Below, one piece after another: positions 9,747 to 18,674 of a stretch of 64,000 nucleotides of DNA (positions within the stretch are counted from its first letter, which is position 1; each line of letters begins with the position of its first letter). The position numbers and the translations under genes are program-made. The notes under the pieces are model-generated. The model was not told the DNA's origin. It searched no databases and worked only from the letters and a program-made list of their open reading frames with translations. Source of the stretch: Pedococcus_A sp963730585 (lineage in GTDB: Bacteria; Actinomycetota; Actinomycetes; Actinomycetales; Dermatophilaceae); assembly GCA_963730585.1 (NCBI GenBank), contig CAVSSL010000005.1, positions 1 through 64,000 on the forward strand, read 5' to 3'.

Positions 9747-10625
9747 TCAGGACAGGCTGTCGCCCGGGGTCACCGTGGCCCACACGACCTTGCCGCCGTC
9801 GGCCGTCGGCAGGGCGCCCACGCGGCGGGCCACGGTCTCCACGATGTGCAGGCCCCGCCCGCCGAGGCTGTCCGCGGAGGCCACCCGCGTTGACGGCGGC
9901 ACCCCGACCCCGTCGCGCACCCCGACCCGGAGCAGGGACTCACCGTCGCTGGCCAGCAGGACCTCGAGGTCGGTGCAGGTGTGCTGAAGGGCGTTGGTGG
10001 CCAGCTCGCTGACCACCAGCTCTCCCGCGGCGGTGCAGGCGCGCACTCGCCACTCCTCACAGGCCTGGGCGAGGAACCGTCGTGCGGCTCGCGCCGCCGT
10101 CGGAGATGCCGACAGGCTCATGCGGGCCTCGAGCAACGGCTTCTCGAGCATCACGTGGGTCCACGCCGAGAGCAGCGAGGAGGCGAAACGCAGGTGCCGG
10201 CCCTCCTTGCGACGCCCGAGGAGGTCGCCGGCCCGGGGGTCGCGGGAGACCATGACCACCGGCGTCTCCGGCCACGCGTGGGCGTGGCGTCCCAGCGAGG
10301 CCACGGTGTCCAGGGTGGCCCAGCGGAGGTCTCCCAGGCGCCCGGGCAGGCTGCACACGACGGCGCGGGGGAACTCGGCGAGCACGCACTGGACGGCGTG
10401 GTCGAGGTCGTCCGCCAGCTCCTCGAGCGGCCCGTCCGGCTCCACCATCCACACGTCCTGGTGCGGGTAGAGGTGCACCCGGCTGTTGCGCCCGACGGCG
10501 ACCGGGGACGACCAGTTGGCGCCCGCCCAGGTGGTCGCCCGAGCGTGTCGCTGGTGCTGGCGCCCGGGAAAGTCGACCCGCAGCACCGTGCCGTCCCCGC
10601 TCCGGCTGCCCGGCCTGTGTTCCAT
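9747..10625 (-). CDS. ATP-binding protein with RsbW/SpoIIAB-like histidine-kinase fold
   Basis: The 292-residue protein has two parts. The C-terminal domain (about 165-292) is a HATPase_c_2 fold like anti-sigma kinases: N-box ELVVSELATNALQH, G1-like VRDGVGVPPS and G2-like SLGGRGLHIVETVARRVG. The N-terminal domain (about 40-150) resembles a ligand-sensing or STAS-like domain but is not assignable. Such proteins act as anti-sigma factors or partner-switching kinases. No sigma factor or antagonist is adjacent, so the target is unknown. I chose the ATG at 10625. The frame is open upstream, but that sequence looks non-coding. Confidence 0.8.
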   Translation of the reverse strand: MEHRPGSRSGDGTVLRVDFPGRQHQRHARATTWAGANWSSPVAVGRNSRVHLYPHQDVWMVEPDGPLEELADDLDHAVQCVLAEFPRAVVCSLPGRLGDLRWATLDTVASLGRHAHAWPETPVVMVSRDPRAGDLLGRRKEGRHLRFASSLLSAWTHVMLEKPLLEARMSLSASPTAARAARRFLAQACEEWRVRACTAAGELVVSELATNALQHTCTDLEVLLASDGESLLRVGVRDGVGVPPSTRVASADSLGGRGLHIVETVARRVGALPTADGGKVVWATVTPGDSLS

Positions 10626-10942
10626 CTGAGTCACGGTGGTTCCCCCGAAAGTCACGTCAGCACAGCCGTCCCCGCGCCTGCGCCGTCCCCTGCGTGACAG
10701 TGTCGGGTGGCTGACCCTTCCGAGGGAATACGCAATCCTCCGTAACCTGCGATGCGCAGCGGCATCGACCGGAGGCAAACGACCTCTCGAACCACCCCGT
10801 TCCCCACTAGCGCGTATGCCGTTCTCCACCAACGGTCGGAGGCGCGCCTCACCCCGGCTCACCACTATGGACGTCTCGGCGCCGGGGGTGTCGAGACGTC
10901 CGGTGCCGAGGGGGCCCGGGCCCGGGCCGAAGGGGTAGCGCG
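10626..10942. other. divergent intergenic region
   Basis: This gap separates two divergent genes and must hold both promoters. It contains one copy of the GTATGCCG motif (10813-10820) and a Shine-Dalgarno-like GAAGGGG just before 10943. I see no RNA gene or terminator. Confidence 0.5.
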
Positions 10943-11437
10943 ATGAAACTGATGGAACGGCTCTTCGACAACGCGTGGTACGTCGCCAGCGCCGACCCGG
11001 CGGTGCGGGCGGACATCGCGGCCGAGCTGCTGATGGCGGAGCAGGCGCACGACGTGGCGGCCGCGGAGGTCCAGCGGGCACGGGAGGTCTCCTACGCCGC
11101 GGTCGCCGTTGCGCTGTCCGGGATCAACTCGACACGGGCGGCACTGGGTCGCGCCCAGGCCAAGGCCGAGGCTGCCGAACGGTGCACCCACGTGGTGGAC
11201 GGCCACGCCCTCAATGTCACAGAGGTCGTCGGTGTCACCGGTGCCGACGAGGTCGTGGTGGCCTCCTGCACCCTCGACCGCACCGCCACCTTGCGGCCGC
11301 CGGCCGACACCCCCGTGTGGACCGCCCGGCTGGTCGACCCCTCAGCCGCGGGTGCGGTCCAGGTGGTCCGCCTCGCCACCGACTACGACGAGTCGTTCGA
11401 GCAGGCCGGCCGCTGGGTCGCCCTGGGCTCCCTCTGA
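10943..11437 (+). CDS. hypothetical protein
   Basis: I do not recognise this 164-residue protein. The first half (residues 18-80) is alanine-rich and strongly helical, possibly a coiled coil. The second half contains predicted beta strands (THVVDGHALNVTEVVGVTGA). There is no signal peptide or membrane helix. A GAAGGGG ribosome binding site lies about ten bases before the ATG. It is divergent from the RsbW-like gene and upstream of a stress-type membrane protein, so a stress role is possible but unproven. Confidence 0.65.
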   Translation: MKLMERLFDNAWYVASADPAVRADIAAELLMAEQAHDVAAAEVQRAREVSYAAVAVALSGINSTRAALGRAQAKAEAAERCTHVVDGHALNVTEVVGVTGADEVVVASCTLDRTATLRPPADTPVWTARLVDPSAAGAVQVVRLATDYDESFEQAGRWVALGSL

Positions 11438-11587
11438 CCGACCGCTCTTCCGTCAGAGCACGCCGCACGCGGCCGTGCCCTCTGCCCACCTCACCCGTGA
11501 CGGGTGAGTCGCCGGGCCGGATTCCTCCCTAGCGTGGGCGTGACGTCCCGAGGTGGTCGTGGCGTCGCGGAGCGGGAGGAGCATGCG

Positions 11588-11857
11588 GTGCTCATTCTGG
11601 CCATCCTCGTCATCGGCCTGGCTGCGGGCTGGGCTGCCCACCTCCTCGTGGGGCGCGGCGAACCCAACTACAGCCGGCTCTTCCTCGTCGGCCTGGCCGG
11701 CTCCTTCGTCGGAGGGCTGGTCGGCAGCCTGCTGTTCGGTGACGGCCTCGAGCTGCGCCCGAGCGGCCTGGTGGGCTCGATCGCGGGGGCGACGCTGCTG
11801 CTCCTGGTGCTGAACAGCCTGGGCGTGGGGACGTCCAAGCAGCAGTCGCGCCACTGA
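11588..11857 (+). CDS. GlsB/YeaQ/YmgE-family small membrane protein
   Basis: This 89-residue protein has three hydrophobic helices and the glycine-rich pattern of the GlsB/YeaQ/YmgE (transglycosylase-associated) family: ILAILVIGLAAGWAAHLLVG, then a loop, then two helices. Members are stress-induced inner-membrane proteins of unknown activity. The GTG at 11588 follows a GGGAGGA ribosome binding site at the right distance. An upstream in-frame extension would add a hydrophilic tail not seen in the family. Confidence 0.8.
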   Translation: MLILAILVIGLAAGWAAHLLVGRGEPNYSRLFLVGLAGSFVGGLVGSLLFGDGLELRPSGLVGSIAGATLLLLVLNSLGVGTSKQQSRH

Positions 11858-11875
11858 CCGGTGCCGCCGGTCAAG

Positions 11876-11917
11876 CGCAACGGGTCAGTCGCAACGGGTC
11901 AGTCGCAACGGGTCAGT
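11876..11917. repeat. three tandem copies of a 14-base repeat
   Basis: CGCAACGGGTCAGT occurs three times without spacers. The last copy contains the TGA stop of the minus-strand membrane protein gene (TCA at 11913-11915). Slippage here would alter only the intergenic distance and perhaps the end of that gene. Confidence 0.9.
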
Positions 11918-12398
11918 GCAGCTGCGACTTCAGCGCGATCATCACGACCCCGAACAGTCCTGCCACCACCGTCGATGCCACCCGCTCCCAGGGCGTCAGG
12001 TGGCCGTTCCTGCCCATCGCCCAGCCGGCGATGCAGAGCAGCACCGTGCTGCACACCAGCGCCGACAGCACCGCTCCGTACAGCTCGACCCCGAGCAGGG
12101 TGAGCACCGAGAGAACCGCGAGCGGCAGGTAGGAGGCGCTGACCATCTCCCAGCCGTCGGTCAGCTGGCTCCGGGCCTGCGCCCACGTCGGCCGGTGGCC
12201 CTGGTGGATGCGCTCGGCGACCAGCCGCGCGTAGCGCTCGGCGCCCCAGTAGATGACCATCGTGACGAGCACGGCGACCACGACCGCGAGGGCGGTCTCG
12301 GCATGGGCAGAGGCCATGACGGCGGCGCTGACGATCACCCCGTAGATGGTGGCTGCCGTGTTCTCCTCGGTGGGCCGGGACCGGCGCGCGGAGGCCAT
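11913..12398 (-). CDS. predicted four-helix membrane protein
   Basis: This 161-residue protein is not recognised by family. It has about four hydrophobic segments: IYGVIVSAAVMASA, LAVVVAVLVTMVIYW, LPLAVLSVLTLLG with LYGAVLSALVCSTVLL, and VASTVVAGLFGVVMIAL. A charged loop (ERYARLVAERIHQGHRPTWA) lies between. No transport or enzyme motif is visible. The ATG at 12398 is preferred to one six codons upstream, because the short basic lead then fits a membrane protein. Convergent with the GlsB-like gene across a 14-base tandem repeat. Confidence 0.7.
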   Translation of the reverse strand: MASARRSRPTEENTAATIYGVIVSAAVMASAHAETALAVVVAVLVTMVIYWGAERYARLVAERIHQGHRPTWAQARSQLTDGWEMVSASYLPLAVLSVLTLLGVELYGAVLSALVCSTVLLCIAGWAMGRNGHLTPWERVASTVVAGLFGVVMIALKSQLH

Positions 12399-12450
12399 GG
12401 TGCAGCGTCTCCGCACGCCGGCGGTTGTGGCAACCTCCCTGCGGGTGATT

Positions 12451-13287
12451 TCAGGTGGCGCGGCTGACGATCTCCTCGGCGACGCGCTGGGCCCTCGTCT
12501 CAGGCAGCCAGTGGCCGGCGTCGAGCTCCACGAACCGGTAGTCGGCGGCGACGTACCGAGCCGTTCGCTCCGCCGCCGCCCGGCCCAGCGCGGGGTCAGC
12601 GCTGCCCCACACGTAGGTGGTGGGCACGGTGATGCGGTGGCCGCCGGGCCGCCGGGGCCGACCGGCGCCCTGCTCGTGCCGTGCCCGCGTCAGGGCGCGG
12701 TACCAGTTGAGCCCTCCGCTGGCCGCGCCCGGCTCGCGGAACCGCGCGGCATACCGGTGCACGTCCTCCTGCGGCAGCCCGGAGCGGCGCAGGACCTGCG
12801 GCAGCCCCGCCCGCAGCACCAGCTCGGGCAGCCACGGCAGCTGGAAGGCCGCCATGTACCAGCTGCGCAGCGCCTGGTCGCCGTGACGGAAGGCCCACGC
12901 CATGGCGCGGTGGTGCGGCGTCGAGAGAACGGTCAGGCTGCGCAGCCGCTCCGGGTGGCGCTCGGCGAACGCCCACGCGACCGACCCGCCCCAGTCGTGG
13001 CCGACGAGGTGCGCACGGTCCACCCCCGCCTGGTCGAGGAGGGCGACGACGTCGCCGACGAGCTCGCGCATGCCGTATGCCGTGGCCGCCGGCGGCCGTG
13101 CGCCCGGCGAGCAGCCGCGTTGGTCGGGTGCCAGCGTGCGCAGGCCCGCGGCGTGCAGCAGCGGGGCGACGCGGTCCCACGCGGTGTGGTCCTGCGGCCA
13201 GCCGTGGAGCAGCACGACGACCTCGCCGTCGGCCGGCCCCTCGTCCCACACGTCGAACGCCAAGCCGTCCCGGGTGCACTGGTGCAT
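12451..13287 (-). CDS. alpha/beta hydrolase, epoxide-hydrolase-like
   Basis: The 278-residue protein has the alpha/beta-hydrolase pattern with an aspartate nucleophile. The oxyanion motif is HGWP (28-31), the nucleophile elbow GHDWGG (Asp98), and the C-terminal catalytic histidine lies in AGHWLPE. Aspartate at the elbow and tyrosines in the lid (WYMAAF, NWYRAL) fit soluble epoxide hydrolases rather than esterases. Haloalkane dehalogenase is a weaker alternative. The cytoplasmic enzyme would add water to an epoxide through an alkyl-enzyme ester. No pathway genes are adjacent, so the substrate is unknown. Confidence 0.85.
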   Translation of the reverse strand: MHQCTRDGLAFDVWDEGPADGEVVVLLHGWPQDHTAWDRVAPLLHAAGLRTLAPDQRGCSPGARPPAATAYGMRELVGDVVALLDQAGVDRAHLVGHDWGGSVAWAFAERHPERLRSLTVLSTPHHRAMAWAFRHGDQALRSWYMAAFQLPWLPELVLRAGLPQVLRRSGLPQEDVHRYAARFREPGAASGGLNWYRALTRARHEQGAGRPRRPGGHRITVPTTYVWGSADPALGRAAAERTARYVAADYRFVELDAGHWLPETRAQRVAEEIVSRAT

Positions 13288-13432
13288 GCGGTGACGGTAC
13301 CGGCGACGCGGCGCACCGGCTGTGCGGGACGAAGCGCCCTGCGGGACACAGCACCTGCGGGACCTAGGGCCCTGCCTGCCCTGAGGGCCCCCTCCTAGCG
13401 TGACGACGAGGGGAGGAGATGGAGGTCATGCC

Positions 13433-14794
13433 ATGTTCCGCGACCGTCGAGACGCCGGCCGGCAGCTGGCCCAGAGCCTGAGGCGCTACCGCGGCCCCGA
13501 CACCCTGGTGCTCGGGTTGCCTCGTGGGGGAGTGCCGGTCGCGGCCGAGGTGGCCGCCGCCCTGGGGGCGCCGCTCGACGTCATCGTGGTGCGCAAGCTC
13601 GGCGTCCCCTACCAGCAGGAGCTCGCCATGGGCGCCGTCGGTGAGGGCGGGGTCATGATCGTCAACGACGAGGTCCTGCGGCACCTGCACATGAGCGAGG
13701 TCGAGCTGTCGACGGTGGCCGCCCGCGAGCGGGAGGTCGTCGGCGCGCGCGCCCGGCGCTTCCGGCCCGACCACGCCGCGCTGTCGCTCGAGGGCAAGAT
13801 CGCCATCATCGTCGACGACGGCATCGCCACCGGCTCCACGGCCCACGCAGCCTGCGGCGTGGCCCGGGCGGCCGGTGCCGCCGTGGTGGTGCTCGCCGTC
13901 CCCGTCGCTCCGGCCGACTGCCACCCCGAGCACTGGCCCGAGGTCGACGAGTTCATCTGCCTGCAGCAGCCGCACCGGTTCTACGCGGTGGGCCAGTTCT
14001 ACGACGACTTCGGCCAGACCACCGACGACGAGGTGGTGGCCCTGCTCAAGCTGGCGGCGGCCTCCGTGCCCGCGGAGGGCGCCGCGTCGGCACGAGCTCA
14101 GGGTGACGAGACGGTGCGGCACATCGCCCCCGACAACCCCGCGGTCGACGAGGACGTCGACATCCCCATCGCGGGCACCGCGCTGCAGGGCCACGTCACG
14201 CTCCCCGCCGGGGCGACCGCCATCGTCCTCTTCGCCCACGGCAGCGGCAGCAGCCGGCACAGCCCCCGCAACCGCTACGTCGCCACGGTCCTGCAGGAGG
14301 GTGGTCTGGGCACCTTGCTCTTCGACCTGCTCACGACCGCCGAGGAGGCCCACCGCTCCAACGTCTTCGACATCGACCTGCTCGCCGAGCGGCTCGTCAC
14401 GGTCACCGACTGGGTGGTCCGCCAGCCGTGGGGCGCCCCGCTCCAGGTCGGCTACTTCGGGGCCAGCACCGGCGCCGCCGCGGCGCTCGCGGCCGCCGCG
14501 GTGCGCACCCGCCAGATCGCCGCGGTGGTCTCGCGCGGTGGTCGCCCGGACCTGGCCATGCCGGTGCTCGACAAGGTGACCGCCCCGACGCTGCTCATCG
14601 TCGGCGGCTGGGACGAGATGGTGCTCGAGCTGAACCGGCGGGCGCAGCGCCAGCTGCGCTGCGAGAACGACCTGGCCGTGGTGCCGGGGGCGACCCACCT
14701 CTTCGAGGAGCCCGGCACCCTCGCGCAGGCGGCCCGGCTGGCCCGCGACTGGTTCGTCAACCATGTCGCCAGGCAGGGGAGCCTGTCGGCCTGA
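13433..14794 (+). CDS. phosphoribosyltransferase fused to an alpha/beta hydrolase
   Basis: The 453-residue protein joins two domains. Residues 1-215 form a type I phosphoribosyltransferase with the PRPP-binding motif IVDDGIATGSTA (about 126-137). Residues about 235-453 form a dienelactone-hydrolase-like alpha/beta hydrolase with FAHGSGSS, the nucleophile elbow FGASTG (Ser345) and a C-terminal histidine in GATHLFEEP. A GGAGG site precedes the ATG. The fusion is known in actinobacteria and some other phyla, but to my knowledge has no proven reaction. The two activities may act in sequence on a nucleoside-like or ribosylated ester substrate; that is inference. Confidence 0.85.
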   Translation: MFRDRRDAGRQLAQSLRRYRGPDTLVLGLPRGGVPVAAEVAAALGAPLDVIVVRKLGVPYQQELAMGAVGEGGVMIVNDEVLRHLHMSEVELSTVAAREREVVGARARRFRPDHAALSLEGKIAIIVDDGIATGSTAHAACGVARAAGAAVVVLAVPVAPADCHPEHWPEVDEFICLQQPHRFYAVGQFYDDFGQTTDDEVVALLKLAAASVPAEGAASARAQGDETVRHIAPDNPAVDEDVDIPIAGTALQGHVTLPAGATAIVLFAHGSGSSRHSPRNRYVATVLQEGGLGTLLFDLLTTAEEAHRSNVFDIDLLAERLVTVTDWVVRQPWGAPLQVGYFGASTGAAAALAAAAVRTRQIAAVVSRGGRPDLAMPVLDKVTAPTLLIVGGWDEMVLELNRRAQRQLRCENDLAVVPGATHLFEEPGTLAQAARLARDWFVNHVARQGSLSA

Positions 14795-14846
14795 CGGCAT
14801 ACGGACCCGGACGGCGCCCGGCGGACGCGTACGGGACAATTGAAGG

Positions 14847-16172
14847 GTGAATGATGCCGGCCGCCGCACGCACCCCCTGGGCGGGCGGCGGGCCTGGTCG
14901 GTCTACGTCGCGGCGGTCGCGATCTACGTCCTCGCGGTCTTCCACCGCAGCTCGCTCGGTGTCGCCGGGCTGCTCGCGGCCGACCGGTTCGAGATCGCGG
15001 CCACCCAGCTGTCGGTCTTCACCATGGTGCAGCTGTTCGTCTACGCCGCCATGCAGATCCCCGTCGGCGCCCTGCTCGACCGCTTCGGGCCCAAGCGGAT
15101 GCTGATGGCCGGCGTGGCCACCATGACGGTGGCGCAGCTCGGCTTCGCGTTCGCCGAGTCGTTCGGCCTGGGCATCCTCGCCCGGGTCGCGGTGGGCATG
15201 GGCGACGCGATGGTCTTCGTGCCGCTGCTGCGCCTCGTCGCCCTGTGGTTCCCGCCGGTGCGCATCCCCATGGTCACCCAGCTGACCGGTCTGCTCGGCC
15301 AGATGGGCGCGCTGGTCGCCGCGTCGCCGCTCGTCGCGGCGCTGCACCACTGGGGCTGGACACCGACCTTCGCCTCGGCCGCCGCGGCCGGGGTGCTGCT
15401 CGGCCTGGTCCTCGTGCTCGTCGTGCGCGACTCGCCCTACCCCGACCACGAGCTCGACCAGATCAAGGTGCGGGCACTCGCCCGGGCGGTGCGGGCCGCC
15501 TGGTTCACCCCCGGCACCCGGCTCGGCCTGTGGTCGCACTTCACCGTGCAGTTCGGCGCCACGGTCTTCGCGCTGCTCTGGGGCTACCCGTTCCTCGTGG
15601 CGGGGCAGGGGCTCGAGCCCGGCACGGCCGGCGCCCTGCTCATCCTCATGACGCTGACCGCCGTGGTCTGCGGACCGCTGATCGGCACCTTCGTCACCCG
15701 CTACCCCTTCTCGCGGTCGACCCTGATGCTCGGCATCGTCGGCGCCATCGCCACCGTCTGGGCCGTGGTGCTGCTCTGGCCGGGACGCTCGCCCCTGTGG
15801 CTGCTCGTCGTCCTGGTCGTCGTCACCGCGGTGGGTGGCCCGGGGTCGATGGTCGGCTTCGACCTCGCCCGCACCTTCAACCCGCCGACCCGCGTCGGCA
15901 GCGCCACCGGCATCGTCAACGTCGGCGGCTTCGTGGCGTCGCTGTCCACCGTGATGCTCATCGGCGCCGTGCTCGACCGGGTCGCCCCGGGTGGACCGTC
16001 GACCTACACCGTCGACTCGTTCCGGGTGGCCATGTCGGTGCAGTACATCGTGTGGACGATCGGGGCCGTGCAGATCCTGCGCTACCGGCGCCTGGTGCGG
16101 CGCGACCTGCGCGAGAACCGGCCGGAGGCGTATGCCGCGCTGCGGGCCGGGCAGGTGCAGCTCCCCTCCTGA
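14847..16172 (+). CDS. MFS transporter
   Basis: This 441-residue protein has about twelve membrane segments and the MFS motif between helices 2 and 3 (GALLDRFGPKRML). It resembles nitrate/sugar-phosphate-type permeases of the general MFS class, but the substrate cannot be read from sequence. The GTG start is preceded by GACAAT seven bases upstream, so a leaderless transcript is likely. It stands alone between the PRTase-hydrolase and NlpC/P60 genes. Confidence 0.85.
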   Translation: MNDAGRRTHPLGGRRAWSVYVAAVAIYVLAVFHRSSLGVAGLLAADRFEIAATQLSVFTMVQLFVYAAMQIPVGALLDRFGPKRMLMAGVATMTVAQLGFAFAESFGLGILARVAVGMGDAMVFVPLLRLVALWFPPVRIPMVTQLTGLLGQMGALVAASPLVAALHHWGWTPTFASAAAAGVLLGLVLVLVVRDSPYPDHELDQIKVRALARAVRAAWFTPGTRLGLWSHFTVQFGATVFALLWGYPFLVAGQGLEPGTAGALLILMTLTAVVCGPLIGTFVTRYPFSRSTLMLGIVGAIATVWAVVLLWPGRSPLWLLVVLVVVTAVGGPGSMVGFDLARTFNPPTRVGSATGIVNVGGFVASLSTVMLIGAVLDRVAPGGPSTYTVDSFRVAMSVQYIVWTIGAVQILRYRRLVRRDLRENRPEAYAALRAGQVQLPS

Positions 16173-16403
16173 GTCCTCGCCTTCGTGAAACCAGCGAATC
16201 TGTGACCGTTTCGCAATCTTTCGCGGCCTTCGAGCTGCGCGGGCCCGCTGCCTGCTGAAAAACATCCGTGTCATTCGCGAACGACACCTCTGTCATGTCG
16301 TGGGAGGGCGCTCGCGCCGCGATATCGGTGTGACTTCTGGGGCTGACGTGAAAATTCGGCTCTACGCTCATCCGGCTGACACCACCTGCGAGAAGGGTCT
16401 TCC

Positions 16404-17813
16404 GTGCCGAGCTGTCGCCCCGCCCGCCGCATCGTGCGGCTGGCCGTCACCACGTCGCTGTGCGCCGCCCTCGGTGTCGCCACCGCCGTGGCCGCGACCG
16501 CGGACCCCGAGCCGGTCTACCCCTCCCAGCAGCAGGTCGACGCCGCCAAGCAGGCCGCCACCAGCACCGCGGCCAAGGTCGCCGCCCTCGACGCCCGCTA
16601 CGCCGCCGCGTCGGCGCAGCTCGTCGACGTGCAGACCCGGGCCGCCGCCGCGGCCGAGGCCTGGAACGGTGCCCGGCTCGAGCTCCAGCGCAAGCAGCGG
16701 GAGGCCGAGGCCGCCCGGGCCCGCGCGGGCTCGGCGCAGAAGCAGGCCGACACCGCCTCCCTGGCCGTGCGCCGCTACGCCGCCGCGGTCTACCAGCAGG
16801 GTGGCAGCCTCGGCGACCTCGAGGCGTTCCTCAGCAGCGAGGGCCCGCAGGAGCTGCTCGACCGGGCGGCCGCCCTCGAGGCCGTCGGCGCCGCCCGCAA
16901 CCGCACGCTCCAGCAGGCGTCGGCCACCGCCGTCGTCGCCGACACCATGCGCCGGCAGGCGGCCCAGGCGGAGGCGCAGCAGCTCGCGGCCGCCCAGCGC
17001 GCCGAGCAGGCCCGCAGTGCCGCGCAGGCGCAGGCCGACGCGGCCGTCGCCGCCGCCGCGCAGATCCGACGCGACCAGGAGGCGATGACCACCGAGCTGG
17101 CGGGTCTGCGCAACACCTCCGTGGCGCTCGAGCGCCAGCGCCAGGACGGGCTGAGGGCGGCTGCCGAGGCCCGCGCCGCGGCTGCCGCCGCTGCCGAGCA
17201 GGCCCGCCTGGCCACCGAACGCGCCAAGGCCGCCCGCGACGCCGCCGCCAGGAAGGCCGCGCAGGAGGCGGCCAAGCGCGCCCGCGAGGAGGCCGCCCGC
17301 CAGGCGGCGGCCGCGCGTGCCGCCGAGGAAGCCGCTCGGCGGGCAGCGGAGGACCGAGCCGCCCAGGAGCGCGAGGACGCGGCCCAGCAGCAGGCGCCGA
17401 AGCCGGCCCCCGAGCCCGCGCCCCGTCCGGCCCCGAAGCCGCCGACGCAGAGTGGCGGTGTCTCGGCCGTGCTCGCCTACGCCCGCGCCCAGGTCGGCAA
17501 GCCCTACCAGTGGGGCGGCGAGGGCCCGAACAGCTTCGACTGCTCGGGGCTGACGATGATGGCCTGGCGCCAGGCGGGGGTCTACCTCTCGCACTACACC
17601 GGCGCCCAGTGGGGCGAGACGTCCCGCGTCGCGATCAGCGACCTGCGCCCCGGCGACCTCGTCTTCTACGGGTCCAGCGGCGAGACGAGCCACCACATGG
17701 GCCTCTACATCGGCGGTGGCCGGATGATCGAGGCGCCCTACACCGGCGCCAACGTCCGCGAGGCGTCCATCTACCGCTCCGACCTGCTGCCGTACGGCGG
17801 CCGCGTGGGGTGA
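16404..17813 (+). CDS. secreted NlpC/P60 peptidoglycan hydrolase with coiled coil
   Basis: The 469-residue protein has a signal peptide (residues 1-33), a very long alanine-rich coiled coil (about 40-325), a proline-rich linker (about 330-350) and a C-terminal NlpC/P60 domain. The catalytic cysteine lies in FDCSGLT (Cys380) and the histidine in SHHMGLYIGG. The layout matches RipA/CwlO-type D,L-endopeptidases, which cut peptide stems during cell division. They are held inactive until the coiled coil meets FtsEX-like partners. Upstream 16173-16403 is comparatively AT-rich with repeated TTTCGC (about 16208-16225), probably the promoter. I see no c-di-AMP riboswitch there. Confidence 0.9.
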   Translation: MPSCRPARRIVRLAVTTSLCAALGVATAVAATADPEPVYPSQQQVDAAKQAATSTAAKVAALDARYAAASAQLVDVQTRAAAAAEAWNGARLELQRKQREAEAARARAGSAQKQADTASLAVRRYAAAVYQQGGSLGDLEAFLSSEGPQELLDRAAALEAVGAARNRTLQQASATAVVADTMRRQAAQAEAQQLAAAQRAEQARSAAQAQADAAVAAAAQIRRDQEAMTTELAGLRNTSVALERQRQDGLRAAAEARAAAAAAAEQARLATERAKAARDAAARKAAQEAAKRAREEAARQAAAARAAEEAARRAAEDRAAQEREDAAQQQAPKPAPEPAPRPAPKPPTQSGGVSAVLAYARAQVGKPYQWGGEGPNSFDCSGLTMMAWRQAGVYLSHYTGAQWGETSRVAISDLRPGDLVFYGSSGETSHHMGLYIGGGRMIEAPYTGANVREASIYRSDLLPYGGRVG

Positions 17814-17844
17814 CCCAGCGGCATACCGGCCCCGCGCAGCGGGT

Positions 17845-17886
17845 ACGACGAAGCCCCGCCGAGAGCACTCGGCGGGGCTTCGTCGT
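17845..17886. terminator. bidirectional terminator
   Basis: A perfect 19-base-pair stem (17845-17863 with 17868-17886) and a four-base loop lie between the convergent NlpC/P60 and ppa genes. T-rich ends are short, as is usual in high-GC genomes. Confidence 0.8.
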
Positions 17887-17910
17887 GCCGCGGTGGTTCG
17901 CGGCGGCAGG

Positions 17911-18537
17911 TCACTCGTCGTGGAGCGGCTTGTCCTTGGTGGCCAGCTCCTCCGCGGCCTTGGCGCTGGCCGAGAGGGTCTCCTCCGCGGTGTGCGCCAC
18001 CGGCGGCTTGGCCTCGCCGTGCTGGTTCGGCAGGGTCCAGCGCGCCGTGGTCATGCCGTTCTGCCTGGCTCGCTCGAGCGCCTCGTTGACGCACTGCTCG
18101 GCCTCGGTGCGGCCCGCCCAGTGCGCGCCCTCGACCGACTTCCCGGGCTCGAGGTCCTTGTAGGTCTCGAAGAAGTGCTGGATCTCGAGGCGGTCGAACT
18201 CGCTGATCTGGTCGAGCTCGGTGATGTGGGCCTGGCGCGGGTCGCCCGCCGGGACGCACAGGATCTTGTCGTCGCCACCGGCCTCGTCGCGCATGTGGAA
18301 CATGCCGATCGGGCGCGCGCGCACGATGCAGCCCGGGAAGGTGGGCTCCTGCAGCAGCACCAGGGCGTCGAGGGGGTCGCTGTCCTCGCCGAGGCTGTCC
18401 TCGATGTAGCCGTAGTCGGCCGGGTAGCTCATCGCCGTGAACAGCAGCCGGTCGAGGCGGATGCGGCCGGTCTCGTGGTCGACCTCGTACTTGTTGCGGT
18501 GACCCTTGGGGATCTCGATGGTGACGTCGAACTCCAC
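17911..18537 (-). CDS. ppa: inorganic pyrophosphatase (family I)
   Basis: The 208-residue cytoplasmic enzyme hydrolyses pyrophosphate and so pulls biosynthetic reactions forward. The family signature DSDPLD (52-57) with its metal-binding aspartates is present, as are KYEVDHETG and YPADYGYIEDS. It is about 40 residues longer than most bacterial family I enzymes because of a charged helical tail (about 170-208). The GTG at 18537 follows a GAAAGGGG site and matches the family start (MEFDVTIEIPKG). In mycobacteria ppa is likewise divergent from dacB. Confidence 0.95.
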   Translation of the reverse strand: MEFDVTIEIPKGHRNKYEVDHETGRIRLDRLLFTAMSYPADYGYIEDSLGEDSDPLDALVLLQEPTFPGCIVRARPIGMFHMRDEAGGDDKILCVPAGDPRQAHITELDQISEFDRLEIQHFFETYKDLEPGKSVEGAHWAGRTEAEQCVNEALERARQNGMTTARWTLPNQHGEAKPPVAHTAEETLSASAKAAEELATKDKPLHDE

Positions 18538-18674
18538 GACGGCTGCCCCTTTGCTCTCTGTGGTGACCCTGAGTCGCGACTCTGGGTGGTGCGCTGGTGT
18601 CTCTAGGTGGTGCGGTGACCTAGGCTCGCGGGCAAGTCTTCCGTATCCGCTGTCGATGAGCATGAGGGGGTCGT

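Noticed and set aside
11876..11917. Three direct repeats resembling a mini CRISPR array
   Set aside because: Units are only 14 bases, are contiguous without spacers, and no cas gene is present.
16173..16403. c-di-AMP (ydaO-type) riboswitch before the NlpC/P60 gene
   Set aside because: Such riboswitches are common before cell-wall hydrolases in actinobacteria, but I could not find the conserved core in this 231-base gap.
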